This document shows positions 33,985-42,347 of a DNA stretch of 64,000 nt, in pieces. The position numbers and the translations under genes were made by a program. Origin of the DNA: Hymenobacter norwichensis DSM 15439 (GTDB lineage: Bacteria; Bacteroidota; Bacteroidia; Cytophagales; Hymenobacteraceae); contig NZ_ATVL01000010.1 of assembly GCF_000420705.1 (NCBI RefSeq), positions 372,001-436,000 of the forward strand, given 5' to 3'. Position 1 is the first letter of the stretch, and every line of letters starts with the position of its first letter. The notes beneath the pieces were generated by a model. That model saw only the letters and a program-made list of their open reading frames with translations, ran no database searches and was not told the DNA's origin.

Positions 33985-34464
33985 CTAAGGTTGCACGATG
34001 AGGACGGAAGCGTAGGCGGCCACACCTTCGCGGCGGCCTACGAAGCCTAGTTTTTCGGTGGTGGTGGCCTTGATGCTGATGTCGTCGGTGGGGATGCCCA
34101 TCACCTCGGATAGCACGCGCTGCATTTCCGCAATGTGCGGGTTCACCTTGGGCGCTTCCAGGCAGATGGTGGAGTCGATGTTGGAAATGGTGTAGCCGCG
34201 CTCCGTGAGCAGGCGCACCACTTCGGCCAGCAGCCGCTTGCTGTCAATGCCTTTGTACTGCGGGTCGGTGTCGGGAAAGTGGAAGCCGATGTCGCGCAGG
34301 TTGGCCGCGCCCAGCAGCGCGTCGCAAATGACGTGAATGAGCACGTCGGCATCGGAATGGCCGAGGGCGCCGTGGGTGTGCGGCACCTGAATGCCGCCGA
34401 GCCAGAAGGGGAGACCCTCCTGCAACTGGTGAACGTCGTAGCCGAAGCCAGTCCGGATTTTCAT
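33985..34464 (-). CDS. ispF: 2-C-methyl-D-erythritol 2,4-cyclodiphosphate synthase
   Basis: IspF closes the cyclic diphosphate in the MEP route to isoprenoids. The 159-residue protein has the zinc ligands in GYDVHQL and HSDADVLIHVICDALLGAA, the IGFHFPDTDP loop, and the CDP-binding end IKATTTEKLGFVGRREGVAAYA. The ATG at 34464 gives the normal length; upstream codons in the same frame are not family-like. It is upstream of the M28 peptidase gene on the same strand. Confidence 0.96.
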   Translation of the reverse strand: MKIRTGFGYDVHQLQEGLPFWLGGIQVPHTHGALGHSDADVLIHVICDALLGAANLRDIGFHFPDTDPQYKGIDSKRLLAEVVRLLTERGYTISNIDSTICLEAPKVNPHIAEMQRVLSEVMGIPTDDISIKATTTEKLGFVGRREGVAAYASVLIVQP

Positions 34465-34662
34465 GGAATCAGTGGGAATAACAGCGAATGAAGCGGCAAG
34501 GTACAACAACCGCCGAACCGCTCCGGTACGGTTCAGCTTAGCGCCCAGGTTATGCGGTGCAATTGAAAAAAAGTGGCCGCTGCTTAAAGTAAAGTCAGTC
34601 CTGATTCGTCAGGCTAGAGGACGCCAGAACAGCAGGATGCAATTGGATAGCAAAATAAATAT

Positions 34663-34690
34663 GGAAACTTTGGGTCCGATAAAAGTTTCC
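34663..34690 (+). promoter_or_regulatory. Probable TetR operator
   Basis: GGAAACTTT (34663-34671) and AAAGTTTCC (34682-34690) form a perfect 9-bp inverted repeat with a 10-nt centre. The site overlaps the -33 element and the spacer of the promoter of the adjacent TetR gene, the usual position for autorepression. Confidence 0.65.
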
Positions 34691-34702
34691 GCAGTATCTT
34701 TG
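34669..34702 (+). promoter_or_regulatory. Promoter of the tetR-tolC-RND operon
   Basis: TTTG (34669-34672) and TATCTTTG (34695-34702) with a 22-nt spacer match the Bacteroidota consensus. Transcription would start only a few nt before the ATG at 34714, so the leader is very short. Confidence 0.75.
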
Positions 34703-34713
34703 CTGCCGAAGTC

Positions 34714-35328
34714 ATGGAAATCAAAGACCGTATTTTATCCGCTGCCCTCACGCTTTTCACGCGCAACGGCATCAAAAGCGTATCGATGGATGACATTGCT
34801 ACGCATTTAGGAATCTCGAAAAAGACGCTTTACAAGTGGTTTGAAAACAAAGACCAGATTGTATCAGCCGTTATGGCCAACCACCTGAACGGGGTGCAAG
34901 GCGAGTGCGAAGGCATTATATGCAATGCCCGCAATGCCGTAGACGAAATGATACTGATGATGGACTGGGCCAAGCGCCAGTTCGCTAATGTAAATCCCGC
35001 TACCCTCCACGACCTGCGCAAATATTATCCGGCCGGCTGGTCGCTATTACACGCCCACAAAAGCAAGTATATCCTCAGCCAAATTCAAGATAACCTACGC
35101 CGCGGCGTACAAGAAGGCCTCTACCGGGCCGACCTCGATGTGGAGGTGCTCTCCCGCCTGCACCTAGCGCACATCGATATCCTATTCGACCCCGAAATCT
35201 ATCCGCACTCCGAGTTCGACCCTTCTCGGGTGCATTTTGCCTGCAACGAGCATTTCCTGCTCGGCATGGTCACGCTCAAAGGGCACAAGCTCGTCAACGA
35301 GTACCGTCACGTGACGGAAGAAGAATAA
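34714..35328 (+). CDS. TetR/AcrR-family transcriptional repressor
   Basis: The 204-residue regulator has an N-terminal DNA-binding domain (about 1-50: ILSAALTLFTRNGIKSVSMDDIATHLGISKKTLYKWFENKDQI) with the helix-turn-helix typical of TetR, and a larger helical ligand domain. It is the first gene of a cluster with a TolC channel, an adaptor and an RND pump, and an inverted repeat overlaps its own promoter. Autorepression and control of the pump genes by a drug, bile-like or lipid ligand are inferred. Confidence 0.9.
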   Translation: MEIKDRILSAALTLFTRNGIKSVSMDDIATHLGISKKTLYKWFENKDQIVSAVMANHLNGVQGECEGIICNARNAVDEMILMMDWAKRQFANVNPATLHDLRKYYPAGWSLLHAHKSKYILSQIQDNLRRGVQEGLYRADLDVEVLSRLHLAHIDILFDPEIYPHSEFDPSRVHFACNEHFLLGMVTLKGHKLVNEYRHVTEEE

Positions 35329-35352
35329 GCAACATCTCCCGCTTTTCCTGAT

Positions 35353-37053
35353 ATGAAAAACAACCTCCGCGTTTTGCTGCTGGCTGCCGGGCCGGGCCTG
35401 TTGGCCCCTGCCGGAGCCGCCCTGGCGCAGACCACTACTCCTGCCGCTCGGCCAACTCTGGGTGTCGCTACGGCCGCCGGTATCGTGCCGCTGTCGTTGC
35501 AGCAGGCCATCGATTATGCTGTTAAAAACAAGTCGAGTCTGCTGTCCACGCGCTTAGGCGAGCAAACGGCCAAAGCCAAAGTAGGCGAAATCAGAGCCGC
35601 TGGCTTGCCTCAGGTGAACGTAGCCGCCAACGTGGCCGACAACTTCAAGCTCCAGAAGGCACTGGTAGACTTCGGCGCTTTGGGCGGCGGTGGCTCGGCC
35701 ACCACCCTTACGCAAGCCGATATTGCCGCCGCCCAAAGCGGCCGGACCGTGAACTTGGGTACCGTGGCGCTACCCGCAGAACCCGTGCCGCCGCAGGCGT
35801 TTGCCTTCGGGTTGCGTTACGCAGGCAACACTAGCGCGTCGGTGTCGCAGCTGCTTTTTGATGGGGCCTACCTGATTGGCTTGCGCGCTGCCAAGGTGTA
35901 CGAAGACTTGGCCAAGAAGCAAACCCAGCAGGCCGAAATCGACGTGGTAGAGCAAGTGAGTAAGGCGTATTATAGCACGCTGGTAGCCCGCGCCCGCCTG
36001 GGCTTGCTGGCCCGCAACGTGCAGCGCCTCGACACAGTGCTCTATCAAACCAACGAAACCTTCAAGGCGGGTTTTGCTGAGAAGCTGGACGTGGACCGCC
36101 TGCGGGTGCAGCGCAATAACCTGATTGTGGAGCAGCAGAAAGCGCAGCGCCTCACCGAGTTGAGCGTGGCCTTGTTGAAGTTCCAGATGGGCTTGCCCCA
36201 GGATCAGTCCGTGCAGCTCACGGACTCTTTGGGAGCCGCTGTGGTAGATGCTGGTGCCCTGCGCCAGCGCTTGGGTAGCGCCAACTTTGCCACCGGCGGC
36301 GGCGACACCAGCCTAGGCGGCTTACCTACGGCTCCGGCTGGCGGTACCGCCGGTAGCCCTGGTTCCGAACAGGCTCGGCAAGACCAGCAGTCTGCTCTTA
36401 GTGGCGGCCGGACCAGCCAAATAGGCGCCACCTTCAACTACAACAACCGCATCGAGTTCAGCACGCTGGAAACCCAACAAGCCCTGGCTGGCCTCGATTT
36501 GGCTAACCGCCGCGCCGGTGCCTATCCGCGCTTGGTGGCTACGGCAGCCTACGGTTTCTCGGGTTCGGGCAAGGGTGCCGGCGACTTGTTTGCTTTCCGC
36601 GGACCGGATGCCCGCTCTTCCAACGGCTTCCCCAACCAGAACTGGTTTGGTTTTGGCAACGTGGGCTTAGCCCTGAACATTCCGGTGTTCGACGGTTTCC
36701 GCCGCAAGTACCAGGTGCAGCAGGCCCGCATTCAGCAGCAGACCCTGGAGAAAGGCTTCGAAACCCTGCGCCAGACCATCGACTTGCAGGATGCCCAGAG
36801 CCGCACCACGCTCATCAACGCCCTCGACGTGCTGGATAGCCAGAAAGCCAACCTGGAGTTGGCCGCCGACGTGGCCCGCGTGTCGCGCATCAAATTTCAG
36901 GAGGGCGTAGGCTCCAACCTGGAAGTGGTAACGGCCGAAACCTCCCTGCGCGAAGCCCAAACCAACTACTACGCCGCCATTTACGACGTGCTAGTAGCCA
37001 AAGTGGACCGCGACAAAGCCACCGGCGAGTTGTACAACCAAGCCAAAAAGTAA
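35353..37053 (+). CDS. TolC-family outer-membrane efflux channel
   Basis: The 566-residue protein has a signal peptide (about 1-25) and two outer-membrane efflux protein repeats (about 45-310 and 370-560) that supply long periplasmic helices and barrel strands. A glycine/alanine-rich insertion at about 318-358 separates the repeats; it is unlike the rest in composition. It starts 24 nt after the tetR gene. Its stop codon lies in the left arm of a heptad repeat element. It should dock with the adaptor and RND pump encoded next to export small molecules. Confidence 0.92.
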   Translation: MKNNLRVLLLAAGPGLLAPAGAALAQTTTPAARPTLGVATAAGIVPLSLQQAIDYAVKNKSSLLSTRLGEQTAKAKVGEIRAAGLPQVNVAANVADNFKLQKALVDFGALGGGGSATTLTQADIAAAQSGRTVNLGTVALPAEPVPPQAFAFGLRYAGNTSASVSQLLFDGAYLIGLRAAKVYEDLAKKQTQQAEIDVVEQVSKAYYSTLVARARLGLLARNVQRLDTVLYQTNETFKAGFAEKLDVDRLRVQRNNLIVEQQKAQRLTELSVALLKFQMGLPQDQSVQLTDSLGAAVVDAGALRQRLGSANFATGGGDTSLGGLPTAPAGGTAGSPGSEQARQDQQSALSGGRTSQIGATFNYNNRIEFSTLETQQALAGLDLANRRAGAYPRLVATAAYGFSGSGKGAGDLFAFRGPDARSSNGFPNQNWFGFGNVGLALNIPVFDGFRRKYQVQQARIQQQTLEKGFETLRQTIDLQDAQSRTTLINALDVLDSQKANLELAADVARVSRIKFQEGVGSNLEVVTAETSLREAQTNYYAAIYDVLVAKVDRDKATGELYNQAKK

Positions 37054-37171
37054 GCTGTTAGCCGATAGCGGCTCGCTGTTGGCTTTTCTCCGACGACACT
37101 CTCTTCTTTCTTATATGAATCGCCTTTTCCTGACGAAAGCTATCAGCTATCAGCTACTAGCTATCAGCTTA
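37051..37171. repeat. Heptad inverted repeat overlapping the adaptor gene start
   Basis: The right arm (37135-37171) has four AGCTATC-type heptads; the left arm (37051-37087) is the inverted, more diverged version. About 27 of 36 positions pair without gaps. The element begins at the tolC stop codon, contains the adaptor ATG at 37115, and ends inside the adaptor's signal peptide, so the right arm is translated as AISYQLLAIS. Confidence 0.78.
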
Positions 37172-38254
37172 TTCACCACCGCTTGCGGTAGCAAAGACCC
37201 CAAGGCTGAGCTGGCCAAGCTTAAGCAGGAGCAAGCCGCCAACCAGGCCAAGATTTCCGAGCTGGAAGCCAAAACCGGTGCCTCTGCCGATTCGGCGGCG
37301 GTAATCACCACGCCGGTTTCGGTTATCAAAGTGGCCCCCGAGAGCTTCAAGAGCTACCTGGAGCTGCAAGGCCGCGTTGATTTCGACCAGAACGCCACGG
37401 TAGGTGCCCGCGCCGCTGGTACTCTCACCAGCTTGCGCGTGCAGCGCGGCGACCGGGTAAGCAAAGGCCAGACCTTAGCTACCGTTGACGCCTCAGTGCT
37501 CGATGCTAGCATTGCCGAGCTGCGCACCCGCATGGATTTGGCCCGCGTGATTTACGAAAAGCAGGACCGCCTCTGGAAACAGCAGATTGGTACCGAAATC
37601 CAGTATCTGCAAGCCAAAAACAACTACCAGGCACTTCAGCGCAACCTGGCTTCGCTCAACCAACAAAAGGCCCTCTACAGCGTAATAGCCCCGTTTTCGG
37701 GTACCGTGGATGACGTTCTGCCTAAGCTCGGCGAAACCGTAGCGCCCGGTGCGCCTGTGGTGAAGCTGCTCAGCGGCGGCAGCACCGGCAAAATCGTGGT
37801 GGACGTGTCGGAGGCCTACGCTTCCCGCATCAAAGCTGGCGACAAAGCCTTAGTAACTATCCCGGATATGGGCGGCGAAGAACTGCCTGCCACTGTGCGC
37901 GTGGTAACCAGCACCATCAATCCTACCAGCCGGACCTTCACCACCGAGCTGCGCCTGAGCGGCAACAAAGCCGGGCAGCTGCGGCCCAACATGGTAGCCA
38001 ACGTGCGCATCCTGAACTACGCTCAACAAAACGCCACCGTGCTGCCCGTTGACTTGGTGCAGAAAGACGAGCAGAGCAGCTACGTGCTGGTGGTAGACGA
38101 CAAAGGCGGCAAGAAAGTAGCCGCCAAACGCATCATCAAAGTAGGCAATACCTACAACGGCAAAGTGGAAGTAACCAACGGCCTGCAAGCCGGCGACCAG
38201 GTTATTTCGGCGGGCTACCAGAATCTGAACGAGGGCCAGGTGGTGACTCTGTAA
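37115..38254 (+). CDS. RND efflux periplasmic adaptor lipoprotein
   Basis: The 379-residue membrane-fusion protein starts with a lipoprotein signal, MNRLFLTKAISYQLLAIS, then LFTTAC; the Cys at residue 24 would be lipidated. A short coiled coil (about 30-58) precedes the lipoyl/barrel-sandwich halves (VGARAAGTLTSLRVQRGDRVSKGQTLATVD and YSVIAPFSGTVDDVLPKLGETVAPGAPV). A beta-barrel and a membrane-proximal domain end the protein. It links TolC and the RND pump. The hydrophobic core of its signal peptide is encoded by an intergenic heptad repeat. The ATG at 37115 is preferred to an upstream TTG at 37079. Confidence 0.92.
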   Translation: MNRLFLTKAISYQLLAISLFTTACGSKDPKAELAKLKQEQAANQAKISELEAKTGASADSAAVITTPVSVIKVAPESFKSYLELQGRVDFDQNATVGARAAGTLTSLRVQRGDRVSKGQTLATVDASVLDASIAELRTRMDLARVIYEKQDRLWKQQIGTEIQYLQAKNNYQALQRNLASLNQQKALYSVIAPFSGTVDDVLPKLGETVAPGAPVVKLLSGGSTGKIVVDVSEAYASRIKAGDKALVTIPDMGGEELPATVRVVTSTINPTSRTFTTELRLSGNKAGQLRPNMVANVRILNYAQQNATVLPVDLVQKDEQSSYVLVVDDKGGKKVAAKRIIKVGNTYNGKVEVTNGLQAGDQVISAGYQNLNEGQVVTL

Positions 38255-38264
38255 GGAGTTAGAA

Positions 38265-38406
38265 GCTGCCCCCTTGCTGCCCTCCCATGCGGAGAGAGAA
38301 ACTAGTCCTACCTACTAGCCATCCTATACCACTGGTAAAACACCAGCGCTAGAAAATTAAAAACTAGTTCCCCCTCTCTTTTCGGAGAGGGGGCTAGGGG
38401 GTGAGG
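38265..38406. repeat. Degenerate inverted repeat with inner hairpin between adaptor and RND genes
   Basis: The arms at 38265-38306 and 38363-38406 are inverted, C/G-rich and meet the sequence ACTAGT at their inner ends. The right arm contains a perfect 9-bp hairpin (38370-38378 with 38385-38393) and a second small hairpin lies at 38332-38346. The element fills most of the 191-nt gap and supplies a false GTG start at 38401. Confidence 0.65.
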
Positions 38407-38445
38407 CCTTCGCCAGCACGCCTCAGAACGTCAAAACCAGAACTC

Positions 38446-41400
38446 ATGCAGGATCCAGAAAAAGAGTTTGGCCCAACCAGTTGGTCCATTGATAACAAGA
38501 CCAGCATTTATATTATCACGCTCATTTTGTGCGTGATGGGTATTTTCTCCTATATCAAGCTGGGTAAGGAGAAATTCCCCGACATCGTGATTCCGCGTAT
38601 CATCGTGGCCACGGTGTACCCCGGTACTTCGCCTACCGACATCGAAAACCTGGTAACGCGCCAGCTCGAAAAGGAGATTAAGAGCGTGAACGGGGTGAAG
38701 AAAATCAACTCCACCTCCAACCAGGATTATTGCATCGTGGACGTGGAGTTCAACTCCGGTGTGGACGTGCAGTATGCCAAGCAGCTCATTAAGGACGCCG
38801 TAGACAAGGCTGCCAACGAGCTGCCCAACGACTTGCCCTCGCCGCCCACCGTGCAGGAAGTGAACCTGTCGGAGCTGCCGATTATGAACATCAACTTGGC
38901 CGGTAACCTGCCGGTTAACCAGCTGAAAAAGTACGCCGACGACTTCCAGGACAAGATTGAGGCCCTGCCCGAAATCACCCGCGTGGACATCATCGGGGCC
39001 CTGGACCAGCAGGTGAACGTGGACGTGGACCTGAACCGTCTGCGGGCTTCCCGCCTCGGCTTCAGCGACATCAGCGCCGCCATTGCCCGCGAGAACATCA
39101 CCATTTCGGGTGGTTCGGTGAGTGTGGGCGACCAGAAGCGCGCCGTGCGTGTGGCCGGTCAGTACGCCCGCGCCGCCGACATTGCCAATATTCAGGTGAA
39201 AAACCTGAACGGCTCGGCTGTGCGCCTCGGCGACATTGCTACCGTTACCGACGCCTTCAAAGACCGGGAATCCTATGCCCGCCTCGACGGCAAAACGGCC
39301 GTTACCCTCAACGTTATCAAGCGCCAGGGCGAAAACCTGATTGACGCTTCCGATAAGATCAAGGAGATTATCAAGGACTCGAAAACCAGCTTGCCCAACG
39401 AACTGACCATCACCGTCACTGGCGATACCTCCAACGATACCCGTGTTACGCTCCATGACCTGATTAACACCATCATCATCGGCTTTATTCTGGTAACGCT
39501 GATTCTGATGTTCTTCATGGGCACTACCAACGCGCTGTTCGTGGGTCTTTCGGTGCCGATTTCCATGTTCTTGGCCTTCGTGATGCTGCCTATGTTTGGC
39601 TTCGCACTGAACATGATTGTGCTGTTCGGCTTCCTGCTGGCCTTGGGTATTGTGGTGGACGACGCCATTGTGGTAATTGAAAACACCCACCGCCTGCTCC
39701 ATGAGCACCCCAACCTAACCACGGCCCAAGCGGCTAAATACGCGGCAGGCGAAGTGTTCATTCCGGTGTTGGCCGGTACGCTCACCACGGTAGCGCCGTT
39801 CGTGCCGCTCATGTTCTGGCCGGGGATAGTCGGGTCGTTCATGTTCTACCTCCCCGTGACGCTCATTCTCACGCTGATGTCGTCGCTGATTGTGGCCTTC
39901 ATCATGAACCCGGTGTTTGCCGTGAGCTTCATGGAGCGCGAAGACCACCACGCCGAAGACAACAAGCCCAAGCTGACCAAGAACTTCCTGATTGCCATGG
40001 GCGTCATGACCCTGATAGCGGCTATTGGCTACGTGGCCGGGTCCACGTTTGTCGGCAACCTGATGCTGACGCTCATCGTGTTATGCTTCCTCGATAAGTT
40101 CGTGTTCATCCACCTGATTGCGGGTTTCCAAACCAAGGTGTTGCCCCGCTTTCAGAACGGCTACGCCCGCGTAGTAACCTGGGCCATCAAGCACCCGGCC
40201 CTGATTATGGTGAGTATGCTGGTGCTGTTTGTGGTATCAATATTCGCCGTAGGCGCACGTAGCCCGAAGGTAGAGTTCTTCCCCAGTGGCGACCCGAAAT
40301 TCGTGTACACCTACCTGAAAATGCCGGTTGGTACGCGGGTGGAAGTAACCGACTCAGTGGCCCGCGTGCTGGAGCAGCGCATCTATAAGGTAATCGGCAA
40401 AGAAAACCCCGACGTGGAATCGGTGATTACCAACGTGGCCATCGGGGCCGGCGACCCTGGCGAAGCCACGGCTTCGGGCACCTCGCAGTCCAACCTAGCC
40501 AAAGTGGCCGTAGCTTTCAAAGAGCTGAGCGACCGGACTGGCCCCGCCACCAGTACTTATATGGATAAAATCCGGGAAGTGGTGAAAGGCATTCCGGGCA
40601 CCGAAATTTCGGTGGACCAAGAGGCTAGTGGCCCCCCAACTGGCAAGGCCATTGCCATTGAAGTAGCCGGCGACGACTACCCCACGCTCATCAAGCTGTC
40701 CAAGGACGTGACCCGCTTCGTGGAGTCGAAGAACATTGGGGGTATCGAGCAGTTGCGCTCCAACCTGGAAGACCGGAACCCGGAAATTGCCGTGGACATC
40801 GACCGGATTCGAGCCAACCGCGAAGGCATCAGCACCGCCCAGATTGGCTCGGAAGTACGCACCGCCATCTATGGTACCGAAGCCAGTAAGTTCAAAACCC
40901 CCGACGACGAGTACCCCATTCAGGTGCGCTACGCCGAGCCTTACCGCTCCGACGTGGACGCCATCCTGAACTCGCCGCTAACCTTCCGCGACGCTACCGG
41001 CAGCATCCGCCAGGTACCTATTGCCTCGGTAGCTGACGTACGCTACGGCACCACTTACGGCGGCATCAAGCGCAAAGACGTGAAGCGCGTAATCACCATC
41101 AGCTCCAACGTACTCAACGGCTTCACCGGCCCCGACGTGGTAGCGCAGATTGAAACCGCCCTCAAGTCGTTCAAGGCGCCTCCGGGCTACATCGTGAAAA
41201 TGGGCGGTGCTCAGGAAGACCAGCAGGAAACCAGTGACTTCCTTGGTGTAGCAGCTATTGGCGCCTTTGGCCTTATCTTCCTGGTGCTTGTAATGCAGTT
41301 CAACTCGGTGAGCAAGCCGTTGCTCATCCTCACCGAAATCCTGTTCTCGGTTATCGGGGTAATGCTGGGCTTGGCCGTTACGGGCATGAACATCAGTATC

Positions 41401-41862
41401 GTAATGACCGGGGTAGGTATCATTGCCTTGGCTGGTATCGTGGTGAAAAACGGGATTCTGCTGGTGGAATTCACCGACATTCTGCGGGCTCAGGGCATGC
41501 CGCTGCGCGAAGCCATTGTGCTGGCCGGCCGTACCCGCCTCAACCCGGTAATCCTGACGGCTACGGCCGCCACGCTGGGCTTGATTCCGCTGGCAATCGG
41601 TCTGAACATCGACTTCTACGAGCTGTTCAACTCCGGCCACGCCAACTTCTTCATCGGCGGCGAATCGGTAACGTTCTGGGGCCCGCTGGCCTGGACCATC
41701 ATCTTCGGTCTGGTGTTTGCCACCGGTATCACGCTGGTAGTAGTACCCGTGATGTACCTGATGACCGAGAGCCTGAAGCTACGCTTGAAGAAGGAGCCCG
41801 AGAGTCCGGTTACTCCCGAGGAAAAGGCTGCTGCCCGCCCTCCGGTGTTAGCTGAAGTTTAG
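38446..41862 (+). CDS. RND-family efflux permease (HAE1-like)
   Basis: The 1138-residue inner-membrane pump has the RND layout: one N-terminal helix, a large periplasmic loop, helices 2-6 with the proton-relay GIVVDDAIVVIEN block, a second loop and a second helix set with GIVVKNGILLVEFTD. An insertion of about 80 residues between helix 6 and 7 carries extra hydrophobic segments, as seen in many Bacteroidota RND proteins. It uses proton-motive force to expel drugs, lipids or other small molecules with the adjacent adaptor and TolC. The ATG at 38446 is preferred, since 38401 GTG lies in the repeat. Confidence 0.94.
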   Translation: MQDPEKEFGPTSWSIDNKTSIYIITLILCVMGIFSYIKLGKEKFPDIVIPRIIVATVYPGTSPTDIENLVTRQLEKEIKSVNGVKKINSTSNQDYCIVDVEFNSGVDVQYAKQLIKDAVDKAANELPNDLPSPPTVQEVNLSELPIMNINLAGNLPVNQLKKYADDFQDKIEALPEITRVDIIGALDQQVNVDVDLNRLRASRLGFSDISAAIARENITISGGSVSVGDQKRAVRVAGQYARAADIANIQVKNLNGSAVRLGDIATVTDAFKDRESYARLDGKTAVTLNVIKRQGENLIDASDKIKEIIKDSKTSLPNELTITVTGDTSNDTRVTLHDLINTIIIGFILVTLILMFFMGTTNALFVGLSVPISMFLAFVMLPMFGFALNMIVLFGFLLALGIVVDDAIVVIENTHRLLHEHPNLTTAQAAKYAAGEVFIPVLAGTLTTVAPFVPLMFWPGIVGSFMFYLPVTLILTLMSSLIVAFIMNPVFAVSFMEREDHHAEDNKPKLTKNFLIAMGVMTLIAAIGYVAGSTFVGNLMLTLIVLCFLDKFVFIHLIAGFQTKVLPRFQNGYARVVTWAIKHPALIMVSMLVLFVVSIFAVGARSPKVEFFPSGDPKFVYTYLKMPVGTRVEVTDSVARVLEQRIYKVIGKENPDVESVITNVAIGAGDPGEATASGTSQSNLAKVAVAFKELSDRTGPATSTYMDKIREVVKGIPGTEISVDQEASGPPTGKAIAIEVAGDDYPTLIKLSKDVTRFVESKNIGGIEQLRSNLEDRNPEIAVDIDRIRANREGISTAQIGSEVRTAIYGTEASKFKTPDDEYPIQVRYAEPYRSDVDAILNSPLTFRDATGSIRQVPIASVADVRYGTTYGGIKRKDVKRVITISSNVLNGFTGPDVVAQIETALKSFKAPPGYIVKMGGAQEDQQETSDFLGVAAIGAFGLIFLVLVMQFNSVSKPLLILTEILFSVIGVMLGLAVTGMNISIVMTGVGIIALAGIVVKNGILLVEFTDILRAQGMPLREAIVLAGRTRLNPVILTATAATLGLIPLAIGLNIDFYELFNSGHANFFIGGESVTFWGPLAWTIIFGLVFATGITLVVVPVMYLMTESLKLRLKKEPESPVTPEEKAAARPPVLAEV

Positions 41863-41989
41863 AATCTTTTCGGAACGGCTTGCAACCATTTCTGGCAACA
41901 ACGGACTCCTTCGCCCGAACGGGCGGAGGGGCCATCCAGAAAGCCCAGCCCTCCTTTTTTAATTACCCTTGTTCTTCGTCGTTTCTCTC

Positions 41990-42253
41990 ATGGTTTCTTC
42001 TACAACGACTCTCGCCCCCAAATCTATTCAGCAGCAAGTGCTGCGCATCATCAGCAAGCGCAAGTCCATCAAGCCGCAGCGCCTGCGTATCGGTAGCGAC
42101 CTAAGCCGCGAGCTAGGTTTCGACACGGTCGATGTTGTCGACATTATCCTTGAGTTAGAACGCAGCTTCCACATCACCATCCCCGACGAAGTGCCCCTGG
42201 CCACCGTTGGCGACTTTGTGAGCTACGTAGCCTCACACGCCCACGCCGCATAG
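41990..42253 (+). CDS. Acyl-carrier-protein-like protein lacking the serine
   Basis: The 87-residue protein aligns by eye with acyl carrier proteins over its whole length: helix I (IQQQVLRIISKR), then LSRELGFDTVDVVDIILELERSF where ACPs have LGADSLDxVELVMxLEEEF, then ITIPDE and VGDFVSYV. The serine that carries 4'-phosphopantetheine is replaced by Thr46 (codon ACG at 42125-42127), so normal modification is not expected. It may act as a non-carrier ACP homologue. The ATG at 41990 starts just before the conserved fold. It follows the RND gene by 127 nt and ends before a strong terminator. Confidence 0.75.
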   Translation: MVSSTTTLAPKSIQQQVLRIISKRKSIKPQRLRIGSDLSRELGFDTVDVVDIILELERSFHITIPDEVPLATVGDFVSYVASHAHAA

Positions 42254-42275
42254 CCTAAACACACCTACTGCATTG

Positions 42276-42324
42276 CACAATAGAAAAGGCCCGAAACAAG
42301 TTGTTTCGGGCCTTTTCTATTGTG
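42276..42324. terminator. Perfect bidirectional terminator
   Basis: A perfect 24-bp inverted repeat (42276-42299 with 42301-42324) with a single central base lies between the convergent ACP-like and YkvA genes. It has a GC core with A- and T-tracts in the arms. Confidence 0.92.
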
Positions 42325-42347
42325 GTTGCGTTAGTAGCGCAGCGCGT

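Noticed and set aside
38431..39708. A 425-codon minus-strand frame opposite the RND gene
   Set aside because: Repetitive His/Val/Gly/Asn composition typical of antisense frames; the plus strand encodes a clear RND pump.
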